NCBI RefSeq assembly: GCF_008271745.1 | Contig: NZ_VKKZ01000001.1 | Span: forward strand, 120,530 to 184,529 | Direction of reading: 5' to 3' | DNA from: Rufibacter glacialis | Lineage (GTDB): Bacteria > Bacteroidota > Bacteroidia > Cytophagales > Hymenobacteraceae | DNA: 64,000 nucleotides | Shown: piece after piece, positions 18,872-27,918 of the stretch | Numbering within the stretch: position 1 is the first letter of the stretch | Layout of the letters: every line of letters begins with the position of its first letter | Made by a program: the position numbers and the translations under genes | The notes under the pieces: generated by a model | The model's database searches: none | Told to the model about the DNA's origin: nothing | The model's input: only the letters and a program-made list of their open reading frames with translations

Positions 18872-19252
18872 TTACGATTGGTTTAATCGCTTCACCGATT
18901 CTGGACTCCTCAAAAGACTTTGTTGATGTCTGGTAAAGCATTCCAAACATTCCTCACAGTAGGAGTAAGAAAGAATCACATGCTTCCCAAGTTGCACAGT
19001 CATAACACCCGAATCAACCTTTTCTATGTTTACTGCCCCTTCGTGACCCAGTACAGCCAGAAATGGGGTTCCTCTCCATTGATTGATTGATTCTGCATCA
19101 GTACGACAAACCGTTTCACTACGATTTTAACGAGAGGATTTTAACGAGAGGATTTTAACGAGAACTTCGTCAGCCGCGAGTTCCGGTTATTCCACTTCTT
19201 CAATTTCCACTGGCTCACCTTCGGTGGTTATTGCCACTACCTGGAGCTTCAC
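18872..19252 (-). pseudogene. Zinc-type alcohol dehydrogenase remnant (GroES-like domain)
   Basis: Reading the minus strand from about 19252 gives a recognisable N-terminal part of a zinc alcohol dehydrogenase of the aryl-alcohol type. VEIEEVE-stop-PELAADEVLVKI is followed by TVCRTDA (first zinc-ligand region), GTPFLAVLGHEGA (GHE motif) and HVILSYSYCEECLEC, with the structural-zinc cysteines. Two stops interrupt the frame: TAA at 19187-19189 and another inside a triple 14-bp repeat. The sequence ends in a stop at 18872 long before the Rossmann domain. The gene is dead and truncated, roughly a third of its original ~370 residues remaining. Confidence 0.75.
19123..19163. repeat. Three tandem 14-bp repeats inside the dead ADH gene
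   Basis: Unit GATTTTAACGAGAG repeated at 19123, 19137 and 19151 (the last lacks its final base). It lies in the VKI region of the alcohol dehydrogenase remnant and introduces a stop codon on the minus strand. It looks like replication slippage in decaying sequence. Confidence 0.9.
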
Positions 19253-19275
19253 CTTACCCCCCCCAGATTTGTTGT

Positions 19276-19324
19276 TTTAATACGATTGTTTATTAATTAA
19301 ATACGTTTATCCATTAAATACGTT
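19276..19324. repeat. Direct repeats TTAAATACGTT upstream of the ADH remnant
   Basis: ATTAAATACGTT occurs at 19296-19307 and 19313-19324, with a weaker TTTAATACGATT at 19276-19287; spacing is 17-20 bases. This AT-rich stretch sits just upstream of the former ADH start and may be its old promoter/operator, bound by a regulator that reads direct repeats. Confidence 0.45.
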
Positions 19325-19631
19325 AGTGTAAGAACCTAACCACATTTATCTCTTTTCCCAAAAAGGGATAACCCAGAGAAAATTTGACAGCTTAGCTATT
19401 TTGATTGTAGTTGTTGGTCCGCGGTGTTGACAAAGCAAGATCACCAGTAGTATGCCTTTGTTTGAGACCATACATCAAAGGCATGAATTCTCAGAGGCAT
19501 GAATTCATAGAAGAAAGGCAAAAACAGTAAATCCTATAGCGATTGGGTGAGGTCACCGGAGTATAAGGATGTAAGATCCGCTGATAAGAAAAAGGGGATT
19601 TCAATTTAAAGTTTAACTATACCTACTTCAT

Positions 19632-21332
19632 ATGAATAGTCAGCGGCAACTCAATTTCCTGCTCATAGTGGTAGATGACATGGGGTATTCAGATTGCCAA
19701 CCGTTTGGTGGCGAAATCAGGACCCCACATATTCAGGAGTTGGCAGACCACGGTGTCCGGTTCCGGAATTTCCATACCTCCTCCCTTTGCGCCCCCACCC
19801 GGGCTATGTTACTATCAGGTTGTGATAACCATGACGCCGGATTGGGTAACATGCCCACCGCCCATGCCACCAACCAATACATGCAGCCCGGCTATGAAGG
19901 GTTCCTGAACAGCGACATCCAAACCATTCCTGAGATTTTAAAAGAAGCCGGGTACCATACCTACATGGCGGGTAAGTGGCATTTGGGCGAACAGAAAGGC
20001 CGGCGGCCCCATTCCCGGGGCTTTGAACGGACGTTTTCTTTCTTGGGCGGTGGCGCCAGCCACTTTAATGACCAAAGGCCCTTGAGCCCCTTTGAGCAGC
20101 CGCACACCAAATACTCTGAAGACGGGAAAACGGTCAAGAACCTGCCTGCCGATTTTTATTCCTCCAATTACTACACAGATAAAATGATACAATACGTGTC
20201 AGAGCAGGAGGACGATAATCCCTTTTTTGGCTATCTGGCCTTTACCGCCCCCCATGACCCCTTGCATGTACCAGATGAATGGCTAACTAAATACGAAGGC
20301 GTCTATGATGGTGGGTATGATATGATCCAGGAAAAACGCCTGCAACAGATGAAGAAGCTTGGCCTGATCCCCGATGAACTTACCCGCAACCAAGGTAGTG
20401 GCCTATTCCAAAAGTGGGAGGAGTTAACGGTCGAAGAACGCAGGGAGGCAGCCCGCAAAATGGAAATCTATGCCGCTATGATAGAAAACCTGGACTGGAA
20501 TCTGGGGCGCCTGTTTGCCCATCTGAAAGAAAGAAACCAGTTTGATGACACCATTATCTTCTTTCTCTCTGACAACGGGGCCAACCCCAAAGATCCCACA
20601 TTCTATACCCCCAATACCAAAGAATCGCTTGCGAAGGAATATGACAACCGCCTGGAGAACTACGGGAAGATCAATTCCTTTATTTCCATAGGCGGCGGCT
20701 GGGCAGAGACGGCCAACACCCCTTTGTCTTACTTTAAGGTAACCACCTATGAAGGAGGCACCCAAACGCCCCTCATTGTTTCCGGGCACCGGGTACATAG
20801 GCGGGGAGTGGTCACAGATGAAACGCTGCATGTCACCGACATTTTGCCCACCATTTTAGACTATGCCAATATATCTTATACGCCCGCGGAAAAAGGCCTG
20901 AAACCCCTCTATGGCACCTCCCTGAAACCTTATCTGCAGGAAGAAACAAAACAACACGTGCGAAACGCGTTTGATGTACTCTGTTTTGAGATAACTGAAT
21001 GCAAAGCCGTGCTGAAAGGCGACTGGAAACTCATCTTCATGCCGCCCCCCTATGGGAAGGGCGACGAATGGCATCTATACAACCTGAAAGAAGACCTGAA
21101 GGAGGAAAACAATGTGGCCAGCCAGTTTCCTGAAAAATTCAAGGAGCTGAAAGCAGATTGGGAAGCCTACGCGCTTTCCGTTGGCTATATAGAATCCAAC
21201 GGCGAGTCAGCGCTGCAGAAATTAGGGTTTGAGGAATTTTTCCGCTTCGGCCCAAGAAACCGGATGGGGAAAAATGTAAAGAAGAAGGGTGCCGGGTCAA
21301 AAAAAGCTGCGCCAACAGGCTTAGGCGATTAA
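19632..21332 (+). CDS. AtsA-like arylsulfatase, cytoplasmic
   Basis: A 566-residue type I sulfatase that would hydrolyse organic sulfate esters. VVDDMGYSD supplies the metal-binding Asp pair. The sulfatase signature CAPTR has its Cys at residue 53, the residue matured to formylglycine, close to Cys51 of Pseudomonas AtsA. MAGKWHLGE and FLSDNGANP add further active-site and calcium ligands. There is no signal peptide, and the upstream frame is closed by a TAA six codons before the ATG, so the enzyme is probably cytoplasmic, as AtsA is, rather than a secreted polysaccharide sulfatase. It starts a plus-strand cluster: a BASS-family carrier follows after 12 bases, then two SulP transporters. No dedicated maturase gene is nearby. 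Confidence 0.9.
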   Translation: MNSQRQLNFLLIVVDDMGYSDCQPFGGEIRTPHIQELADHGVRFRNFHTSSLCAPTRAMLLSGCDNHDAGLGNMPTAHATNQYMQPGYEGFLNSDIQTIPEILKEAGYHTYMAGKWHLGEQKGRRPHSRGFERTFSFLGGGASHFNDQRPLSPFEQPHTKYSEDGKTVKNLPADFYSSNYYTDKMIQYVSEQEDDNPFFGYLAFTAPHDPLHVPDEWLTKYEGVYDGGYDMIQEKRLQQMKKLGLIPDELTRNQGSGLFQKWEELTVEERREAARKMEIYAAMIENLDWNLGRLFAHLKERNQFDDTIIFFLSDNGANPKDPTFYTPNTKESLAKEYDNRLENYGKINSFISIGGGWAETANTPLSYFKVTTYEGGTQTPLIVSGHRVHRRGVVTDETLHVTDILPTILDYANISYTPAEKGLKPLYGTSLKPYLQEETKQHVRNAFDVLCFEITECKAVLKGDWKLIFMPPPYGKGDEWHLYNLKEDLKEENNVASQFPEKFKELKADWEAYALSVGYIESNGESALQKLGFEEFFRFGPRNRMGKNVKKKGAGSKKAAPTGLGD

Positions 21333-21344
21333 ACCTCTCAAAGT

Positions 21345-22238
21345 ATGTTTGCCATCTTAATCAAGATATCAGGAATTGCCTTGCCGGTCTTTGTTTTCCT
21401 GACAATGCTCAACGTAGGCTTGACCCAAAAGCCGAGCGACATCCTGGTCTGCCTTAGAAACAAGAAGTTTGGGATACGCATGTTGATAGCCAACTTCATT
21501 TTAGCACCCGCTCTTATGTGGGGCATGCTGCAGCTCTTTCCCATTGACCCTTACCTTGGTGTGGGCCTTACTATATTCGGGATCAGCGCCGGCGCCCCTT
21601 TCCTGATTAAACTCACGCAGCTCTCAGAGCACGACCTGGAACTGGGGGCCAGTACCATGATCACCCTTATCCTTGGCACCATCATTCTAGTACCGCTTCT
21701 GTTGCCCCTGGTTCTGCCGGAAATAGAGATCGACGGCTTTATGCTGGCCTGGACCCTGGTGAAGCAGTTGATATTCCCCATGGTGCTGGGGTGGTTGCTT
21801 GTAAAGTTCCTGCCTAAGATAATGGAATTCGCCCAGCCCTGGGTAGCTAAAATAGGCAACTGGGCTTTATACCTCATGTTGTTTGCCACCTTAGTGGGCT
21901 ACTTTCCAGAATTGAAAGAGATTATGGGGCAAGGGGCCCTGCTCATTGCCCTCGCCTATATTCTGGGTGCTTTCGGGATTGGGTACCTGATGGGAGGGCA
22001 TGACAACGAAGACCATCTGGAGGACATAGGGGCCCTAGGTACGGCCCAGCGGAATACCGCCGCCAGCATGATCATTGCGGCTCAGAATTTCAGCGGGCAC
22101 CCAGAGGTGCTGGTGTTGATTACGGTTGCCAACGCCCTGGGAATTGCCATGTTGATTGGGATTGCCAAATATTTATCAAAGGATAATAAAGTGGAAATCG
22201 TGTTTCCCAAAAGGAAACTGGTGCACCCAAATTCCTGA
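21345..22238 (+). CDS. Bile acid:sodium symporter (BASS) family transporter
   Basis: A 297-residue membrane protein with about nine or ten helices. The N-terminal LNVGLTQKPSDI, the crossover GISAGAPFLIKL and the later GTAQRNTAASMIIAAQN correspond to the core-domain features of the BASS/SLC10 fold, where the last one lines the sodium and substrate site. Known substrates of the family include bile acids, pyruvate, pantoate and sulfated steroids. The start lies only 12 bases after the sulfatase stop, so the two genes are almost certainly one operon. That makes import of a sulfated organic anion an attractive but untested role. Confidence 0.82.
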   Translation: MFAILIKISGIALPVFVFLTMLNVGLTQKPSDILVCLRNKKFGIRMLIANFILAPALMWGMLQLFPIDPYLGVGLTIFGISAGAPFLIKLTQLSEHDLELGASTMITLILGTIILVPLLLPLVLPEIEIDGFMLAWTLVKQLIFPMVLGWLLVKFLPKIMEFAQPWVAKIGNWALYLMLFATLVGYFPELKEIMGQGALLIALAYILGAFGIGYLMGGHDNEDHLEDIGALGTAQRNTAASMIIAAQNFSGHPEVLVLITVANALGIAMLIGIAKYLSKDNKVEIVFPKRKLVHPNS

Positions 22239-22300
22239 CGGGCTTTCATCCTCCTTAAAGAAAGCAAGCAACAGCCTTACCAAATAAAGCTTTGTCTCGC

Positions 22301-24067
22301 ATGCATTCAGAACCGGAAAATAGGAACCAGGAAGAGGAAGGGAAAACCCCGGAAGATACCCTTCCAGGAGAGGTGGAACTGCGGAAAACGGTAAAAGCCC
22401 TCATTCGCAAACTTCCATCAGGCTCTTCCCTCAAAGACGACGCCAACGCAGGGCTGACAGGCGCTATGAACAGGATCCCGGACGGCATGGCTTGCGGACT
22501 GTTGGCGGGGGTCAGCCCCATTATGGGCCTGTTTGCGGCCGTTTGGGGAAGCATTGTTGGCGGGGTCTTCAACAGCTCCAAGCTGATGATTATATCCACC
22601 ACCAGTGCATCTGCTTTTCTGCTGTACCAGCTCTCCCAAACTTATCCGGAAGAGGTACGGCCGGACGCCCTGATTTTGCTGGTGTTGCTCTCCGGGGCCA
22701 TCATGATTCTGATGGGCCTCTTGAAGCTGGGCAACCTGGTGCGGTTTGTTTCCTATTCCGTCATGATCGGTTTTTTAGCCGGCATCTCCATTCTCGCCAT
22801 CTTAAGCCAGTTGCCCACTGTTTTTGGCTTTCCTGTGGAAGGCTCCAATAAGATTCTGCAAACGGTGGATCTGTTTAAGAACATCCACCTTACCAATTGG
22901 CATTCGTTAGTCCCAGGGGTGGTCACGATTCTCCTCATGCTACTGCTGCCTAGAACGCCCTTGGGCAACAAATCAGCCATCGTGGCCATTGCTCTGCCCT
23001 CTCTTTTCATTTTCTTCATGGGGTGGACCGACGTGGAGGTGGTGCGCAATGTGGGGGAAATCCCCTCTGGGTTGCCCCCGCTCCGGCTACCGGATTTTTC
23101 CCTGCTAGAGCCGACCCTTTTTAGCGGAGCACTTTCCCTGGCCTTGATTATCATAATTCAGGCGGCCGGGGTCAGCCAAAGCGTTCCCAATCCGGGGGGC
23201 TCCCGGTCCAACACCTCCAAGGACTTTATTAGCCAGGGCATCGCCAACTTATCCTCCGGTATTACCGGCGGCATAAGCGTAGGCGGTTCACTGGGTGCCA
23301 CTTCTATCAACATCGTTTCGGGGGCCCGCAGCCGGTGGGCGGGGATTATTTCTGGCTTGTTGGTGCTGGCGCTGGTCTTGCTACTGCCCAATCTGGTGGG
23401 GCAGGTGGCCATGCCAGTGCTGGCCGCCGTCATGATCTTCGCCATGGCCAGCTCTTTGAAATTCAAGGAAAACAAACAGATATGGAATGCCGGGTGGGCC
23501 TCCCGAATCGGGCTTTTCTCTACCTTCCTGGTTACCCTGTTCCTGCCCATTCAAAATGCAGTCCTGACAGGCGTCCTTATTTCCTTTATCCTCTATTTTT
23601 TCACCTCGTCCCGCTTGGTAAAACTGCACCGAAGACAGCTTTTACAGGATGGCCGCTTTGAGGAAATAGACGTGCCCGCGGAGATAGAAAACAAGGAAGT
23701 CCACATTTTCGCAGTGGAAGGCGACCTGCATTTTGCCGGGGCCCGGATACTGGAGAACCAATGGCCGAAAATAACGCCGGAAACGAAGCATCCGGTCATT
23801 ATTCTGGAACTGAGAGGCCGCAACAACATAGGGGCTACACTGACGGAAGTGCTGGAGAGTTTTTATGAAAGAATCAAAAAGGCCGATGGCCGGTTTTACA
23901 TCACCGAACTAAGCAATGACAGTTATGATTCCTTCCGGACTCAGGCAGACACCGCGGTTTTAAGGGGAATCAAGATGAGGAAGAAAGAATCCGTTGTGGG
24001 GGAAAGTACCCTGCAAGCGGTTTCAGATGCACAGGAATGGCTTAGCAATGGCATGCCCGATGATTAG
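22301..24067 (+). CDS. SulP-family inorganic anion transporter (copy A of tandem pair)
   Basis: A 588-residue SulP/SLC26 transporter. The membrane domain (about 10-14 helices) starts with the family block IPDGMACGLLAGVSPIMGL; SQSVPNPGGSRSNTSKDFISQG and GGSLGATSINI are further conserved loops. A STAS domain follows (VHIFAVEGDLHFAGA, then ILELRGRNNIG). These proteins move sulfate, bicarbonate or other anions across the inner membrane. I prefer the ATG at 22301 to the TTG at 22292. The gene starts 62 bases after the BASS carrier. The next gene is a close tandem copy with the same charged N-terminal tail. Confidence 0.9.
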   Translation: MHSEPENRNQEEEGKTPEDTLPGEVELRKTVKALIRKLPSGSSLKDDANAGLTGAMNRIPDGMACGLLAGVSPIMGLFAAVWGSIVGGVFNSSKLMIISTTSASAFLLYQLSQTYPEEVRPDALILLVLLSGAIMILMGLLKLGNLVRFVSYSVMIGFLAGISILAILSQLPTVFGFPVEGSNKILQTVDLFKNIHLTNWHSLVPGVVTILLMLLLPRTPLGNKSAIVAIALPSLFIFFMGWTDVEVVRNVGEIPSGLPPLRLPDFSLLEPTLFSGALSLALIIIIQAAGVSQSVPNPGGSRSNTSKDFISQGIANLSSGITGGISVGGSLGATSINIVSGARSRWAGIISGLLVLALVLLLPNLVGQVAMPVLAAVMIFAMASSLKFKENKQIWNAGWASRIGLFSTFLVTLFLPIQNAVLTGVLISFILYFFTSSRLVKLHRRQLLQDGRFEEIDVPAEIENKEVHIFAVEGDLHFAGARILENQWPKITPETKHPVIILELRGRNNIGATLTEVLESFYERIKKADGRFYITELSNDSYDSFRTQADTAVLRGIKMRKKESVVGESTLQAVSDAQEWLSNGMPDD

Positions 24068-24258
24068 GATATCTATTTAACCTAAGTTCTGTTTTCTGGC
24101 CTGCTCTTCTTGCCACCGCTTATAGGTCACACTCGTTTCTGGCTCTTCTGAGGCAGTAATAACGGCTTAGCGGTCAAAGAAATTTACTACTCTCCCAAAG
24201 GATTACCAAGCATTCACCTGGATGGAAGCAGAACAGTACACCAAACCCTATCTTTCGC

Positions 24259-26031
24259 ATGAAAACTTATCCAGAAAACAGCAACGGAGGGATTAAGGGA
24301 AAACCTGCGGAGGATACCTTGCCGGGCGAGGTGGAACTGAAGCATACGGTGGAAGTTGTCCGGGGCAAGAAACCGAAGGGCTCTTCCCTTAAAGACGATG
24401 CCAACGCGGGGCTGACAGTCGCTATGAACGAAATTCCGGACGGGATGGCGTGCGGGCTGTTGGCGGGGGTAAGCCCTATCATGGGCCTCTTCGCCTCCAT
24501 TTGTGGCTGCTTAGTGGGGGGGATTTTCAACAGCTCCAAGCTGATGGTGGTTTCCACCACCAGCGCGGCCGCTTTTCTGCTGTACCAGCTCACGCAAACC
24601 TATCCGGAGGCGCAACGGCCAGACGCCCTGGTTTTGCTGGTGTTGCTCTCCGGGGGCATCATGATTCTAATGGGGCTCCTGAAGCTGGGCAACCTGGTGC
24701 GGTTCGTTTCCTATTCCGTCATGATTGGCTTCTTGGCCGGCATTTCCATCCTCACCATCTTAAGTCAGTTGCCTACCCTTTTTGCCATCCCTGCCGAAGG
24801 CTCCAACAAAGTACTGCAAACGGTGAACCTGGTCCAACAGATTGATCAGACCAACTGGCATGCCCTGGTCCCGGGCCTGGTAACCATTGTTTTCATGTTG
24901 CTGCTGCCTAAGACTCCTCTGGGCAATAAAGCGGCCATCGTGGCCATTGCGCTGCCCTCGCTTTTCGTATTCTTCATGAAGTGGACGGACGTGGAGGTGG
25001 TGAGCGACGTAGGGGAAATCCCTTCAGGGCTGCCTCCGCTCCAAATGCCCGACTTTTCCCTCTTGGAGCCGGCCCTTTTCAGCGGAGCTCTTTCTCTGGC
25101 TTTGATTACATTGATCCAGGCGGCCGGGGTCAGCCAGAGCGTGCCCAACCCGGATGGTTCCCGTTCCAACACCTCCAAGGACTTTATCAGCCAGGGCATC
25201 GCCAATCTTTCATCTTCCACCTTTGGCGGAATTGGCGTGGGGGGCTCACTGGGCTCTACTTCGTTGAACATCGTTTCGGAGGCTCGGAGCCGGTGGGCGG
25301 GAATTTTTGCGGGCGTGCTGGTGCTGGCACTGGTCTTGCTGCTGCCCGGCCTGGTAGGGCAGGTGGCCATGCCGGTGCTGGCCGCCGTGATGATTTTTGC
25401 CATGGCCAGTTCCCTGAAGATGGAGGAAAACAAACAGGTATGGAACGCCGGGTGGGCCTCCCGGATTGGCCTGGTCTGCACCTTTTTTATTACCTTATTT
25501 TTACCGGTGCAGTACGCCGTCTTGGTGGGGGTGCTCCTTTCCTTTATCCTTTATTTCTTCACGTCGTCAAGATTGGTGAAACTGCACAGAAGGCAGCTGT
25601 TGCAGGATGGCCTTTTTGAGGAGATTGACGTGCCCGCGGAGATAGAAAACAAGGCGGTCCATATTTTTGCGGTGGATGGCGACCTGCATTTTGCCGGGGC
25701 CCGGATGCTGGAAAACCAATGGCCAAAACTGGATCCCCAGTCCCAGCACCCGGTTATTATCCTGGAATTGAGAGGCCGCAACAACATAGGCGCCACACTC
25801 ACAGAAGTGATTGAGAATTTCTATGAAAGAATCCAAAAGGCGCAAGGCCGGTTTTATATCACCGAGCTAGGTGAGAACAGTTATGATTCGTTTCGTGCCC
25901 AGGCCAACACCGCGGTTTTAAGGGGAATCCATATGAGAAAGAAAGAACCCATCATTGGGAAAAGTACCCGAATAGCAGTAGTAGAGGCCCAAGAATGGCT
26001 TGCCAGCGGCGCTCCTGTAGATTCAACTTGA
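24259..26031 (+). CDS. SulP-family inorganic anion transporter (copy B of tandem pair)
   Basis: A 590-residue paralogue of the previous gene. The two proteins share most positions along the whole length, including the N-terminal EDTLPGEVELKHTV, the IPDGMACGLLAGVSPIMGL block and the C-terminal STAS domain, and the DNA also aligns by eye, so the duplication looks fairly recent. Differences cluster in the extreme N-terminus and in a loop near residues 185-200. A 191-base spacer separates the copies, enough for a separate promoter. Inner-membrane sulfate or related anion transport is expected; direction and substrate cannot be told from sequence. Confidence 0.9.
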   Translation: MKTYPENSNGGIKGKPAEDTLPGEVELKHTVEVVRGKKPKGSSLKDDANAGLTVAMNEIPDGMACGLLAGVSPIMGLFASICGCLVGGIFNSSKLMVVSTTSAAAFLLYQLTQTYPEAQRPDALVLLVLLSGGIMILMGLLKLGNLVRFVSYSVMIGFLAGISILTILSQLPTLFAIPAEGSNKVLQTVNLVQQIDQTNWHALVPGLVTIVFMLLLPKTPLGNKAAIVAIALPSLFVFFMKWTDVEVVSDVGEIPSGLPPLQMPDFSLLEPALFSGALSLALITLIQAAGVSQSVPNPDGSRSNTSKDFISQGIANLSSSTFGGIGVGGSLGSTSLNIVSEARSRWAGIFAGVLVLALVLLLPGLVGQVAMPVLAAVMIFAMASSLKMEENKQVWNAGWASRIGLVCTFFITLFLPVQYAVLVGVLLSFILYFFTSSRLVKLHRRQLLQDGLFEEIDVPAEIENKAVHIFAVDGDLHFAGARMLENQWPKLDPQSQHPVIILELRGRNNIGATLTEVIENFYERIQKAQGRFYITELGENSYDSFRAQANTAVLRGIHMRKKEPIIGKSTRIAVVEAQEWLASGAPVDST

Positions 26032-26342
26032 TAAAACCCACCTTTAAGCAGCCTCATTTTCAGCCCAAAGCCCCTCATTAAAACGGCAGCCGAGCAACCT
26101 GTACTCTGAATCATCGTTTTTATAATATGATCTAAGTGAGTACTTTTTGCATTTATCTAAAATAACTCTATCCCCTCAAGTTATTCAGTGCATCAGGGTT
26201 AAAGGCCAAGAAAAGGCAGGGAATTTTCCAAAACAGGTCAAAAAGACGATTCATTCTCCATTCTTAAAAAGACAGATACGGGTCCGCCACTGGCGGGGCA
26301 GGCATGCGGAGTTTCTGATTTGTGACTTAAAGTATCACCACC
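26032..26342. other. Intergenic region before second SDR gene
   Basis: 311 bases without a gene. A small palindrome CCGCC-ACT-GGCGG sits at 26284-26296, about 45 bases before the SDR start; it could be an extragenic repeat or a weak hairpin. Nothing else stands out. Confidence 0.5.
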
Positions 26343-27134
26343 ATGAAAAAGCTAGAAAACAAAGTGATCGCCATCACCGGGGCCGCTATGGGGCTGGGGT
26401 TGGCTACGGCAATAGAAGCGGCGCAACAAGGTGCCCAATTGGCGTTGGTTGACTACAATGAAAAAGCATTGGAGGAAGCGAAGCAATTCATTTTAAAAGA
26501 CTACCCTGACACCAAGGTGACCACCGTGGTAGCCGATGTCTCAAAAGAGGAGGAAGTAAAAAAATACGTGGAGGAAACGGTGAAGGCCTTTGGCCGCATT
26601 GACGGCTTTTACAATAACGCCGGTATTGAAGGCAAGCAAGCCCCCATGACAGAGTATGATGTGGAGGTGTTCAAGAAAGTGATTGGCATTAACCTGATGG
26701 GGGTGTATTACGGCATGCGGTATATCCTTCCCATCATGCAAAAGCAGGAATACGGACGCATTGTGAACGTAGCGTCAGTGGGCGGTATCAGAGGCGTTAT
26801 GAACCAAACCCCTTATGTCGCCAGCAAACATGCCGTTTCGGGTATGACCAAAAACGCGGCCTTGGAGTTTGGCAGGCACGGCATTACCACCAATGCCATT
26901 GCCCCAGGCGCCATTCTAACACCCATGGTGGCCGAAGCCTTCAAGCAGGTGAACCCAGATGATCCGCAGGCAGCAGAAACGGAATATGCCCAAGCCAACC
27001 CTACTAAACGCTTAGGGTTACCCGAGGAAGTGGCCAAAGTGGTGGTCTTTCTATTAAGTGAAGACGCGTCATATGTCAACGGGCAGACCATTGCCATTGA
27101 CGGCGGCGAGTCCAATAGTTATGGCTTTGTGTAA
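26343..27134 (+). CDS. SDR-family oxidoreductase (second copy)
   Basis: A 263-residue short-chain dehydrogenase. TGAAMGLG binds the cofactor, NNAGIEG and the catalytic YVASK follow a serine in NVASVGG, and the C-terminal end has IDGGES. It resembles hydroxysteroid- and glucose-dehydrogenase-type SDRs, but substrate is not predictable. It shares the start MKKLENKV and the NNAGIEG segment with the SDR at 9818. First of four plus-strand genes (SDR, FMN reductase, DHA2 pump, M20 amidohydrolase) with short gaps, which may be one operon for a small-molecule pathway. Confidence 0.87.
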   Translation: MKKLENKVIAITGAAMGLGLATAIEAAQQGAQLALVDYNEKALEEAKQFILKDYPDTKVTTVVADVSKEEEVKKYVEETVKAFGRIDGFYNNAGIEGKQAPMTEYDVEVFKKVIGINLMGVYYGMRYILPIMQKQEYGRIVNVASVGGIRGVMNQTPYVASKHAVSGMTKNAALEFGRHGITTNAIAPGAILTPMVAEAFKQVNPDDPQAAETEYAQANPTKRLGLPEEVAKVVVFLLSEDASYVNGQTIAIDGGESNSYGFV

Positions 27135-27194
27135 CAGGTACCACCTGGGCAAGAAATTGAAAAATGCACCCTAAACGAAACAGAACCCAAAAGC

Positions 27195-27761
27195 ATGGAA
27201 ACGTACAGAATTGCCGTATTTGTAGGAAGCCTTCGCAAAGAATCTTACAACCTGAAGACCGCGAAAGTGCTCATGGCCCTTGCCCCTGATTCCTTGTCAC
27301 TGGACCTGGTCAGAATTGCAGACCTCCCCATGTTCAATGAAGACCTGGAAGACAATCCGCCGCAGGAATGGCTGGACCTCCGGGAGCAAATCCAGGCTGC
27401 TGATGGCCTTCTCTTCCTGACCCCAGAGTATAACCGTTCAGTACCCGGCGCCTTGAAGAACGCGCTTGATATTGGCTCCCGCCCTTATGGCAAGAATTCG
27501 TGGAACGGGAAACCAGGGGCAGTGGTGAGTGTTTCCATTGGGAACATCAGCGGATTTGGCGCCAACCATCACCTGCGCCAATCGCTGGTTTTTGTAAACG
27601 TACCCACCATGGCGCAGCCGGAAGCTTACTTAGGCGACGCCGCCGCTTTATTTGACGAGGCCGGTAACCTCACCAATGACTCTACCAAAGAGTTTCTGCG
27701 AACCTTTATGGAGGCCTACGGGAAGTGGGTTGCCACAAACGCAAAACAGCGGACCGCCTGA
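27195..27761 (+). CDS. NADPH-dependent FMN reductase
   Basis: A 188-residue flavodoxin-like reductase. GSLRKESYN near the N-terminus binds the FMN phosphate and PEYNRSVPGALKNALD is the family signature. Such enzymes (ChrR, YieF, azoreductase type) transfer two electrons to quinones, chromate or azo compounds in the cytoplasm and protect against oxidative stress. The gene begins 60 bases after the SDR and precedes an efflux pump, so a detoxification unit is plausible. Confidence 0.87.
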   Translation: METYRIAVFVGSLRKESYNLKTAKVLMALAPDSLSLDLVRIADLPMFNEDLEDNPPQEWLDLREQIQAADGLLFLTPEYNRSVPGALKNALDIGSRPYGKNSWNGKPGAVVSVSIGNISGFGANHHLRQSLVFVNVPTMAQPEAYLGDAAALFDEAGNLTNDSTKEFLRTFMEAYGKWVATNAKQRTA

Positions 27762-27918
27762 AACAGACAAAGTCTCAGGAACAGGTCTCCTGATTTCTAA
27801 AGACTGTGCAGGGCAGCCAACGCTTCTCGGAAGGAAAGACAGGAGGCAGCAACGCCGCGCTTTCCTGGCTTTGTGATGTTACCAAGTGACTCGCACCCCT
27901 TACTTAAATTAGCCTAGA

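Larger units (their letters stand above)
18749..19631. other. Intergenic region between rclA and sulfatase genes
   Basis: 883 bases without an intact gene. It holds the alcohol dehydrogenase remnant and the two repeat arrays described separately. The last 300 bases before the sulfatase contain a near-duplicate of GGCATGAATTC about 21 bases apart (around 19480-19506) but no clear promoter. Confidence 0.6.

Noticed and set aside
19123..19163. Three regular repeats as a possible CRISPR array
   Set aside because: The units are 14 bp and directly adjacent with no spacers; this is a slippage repeat inside a pseudogene.
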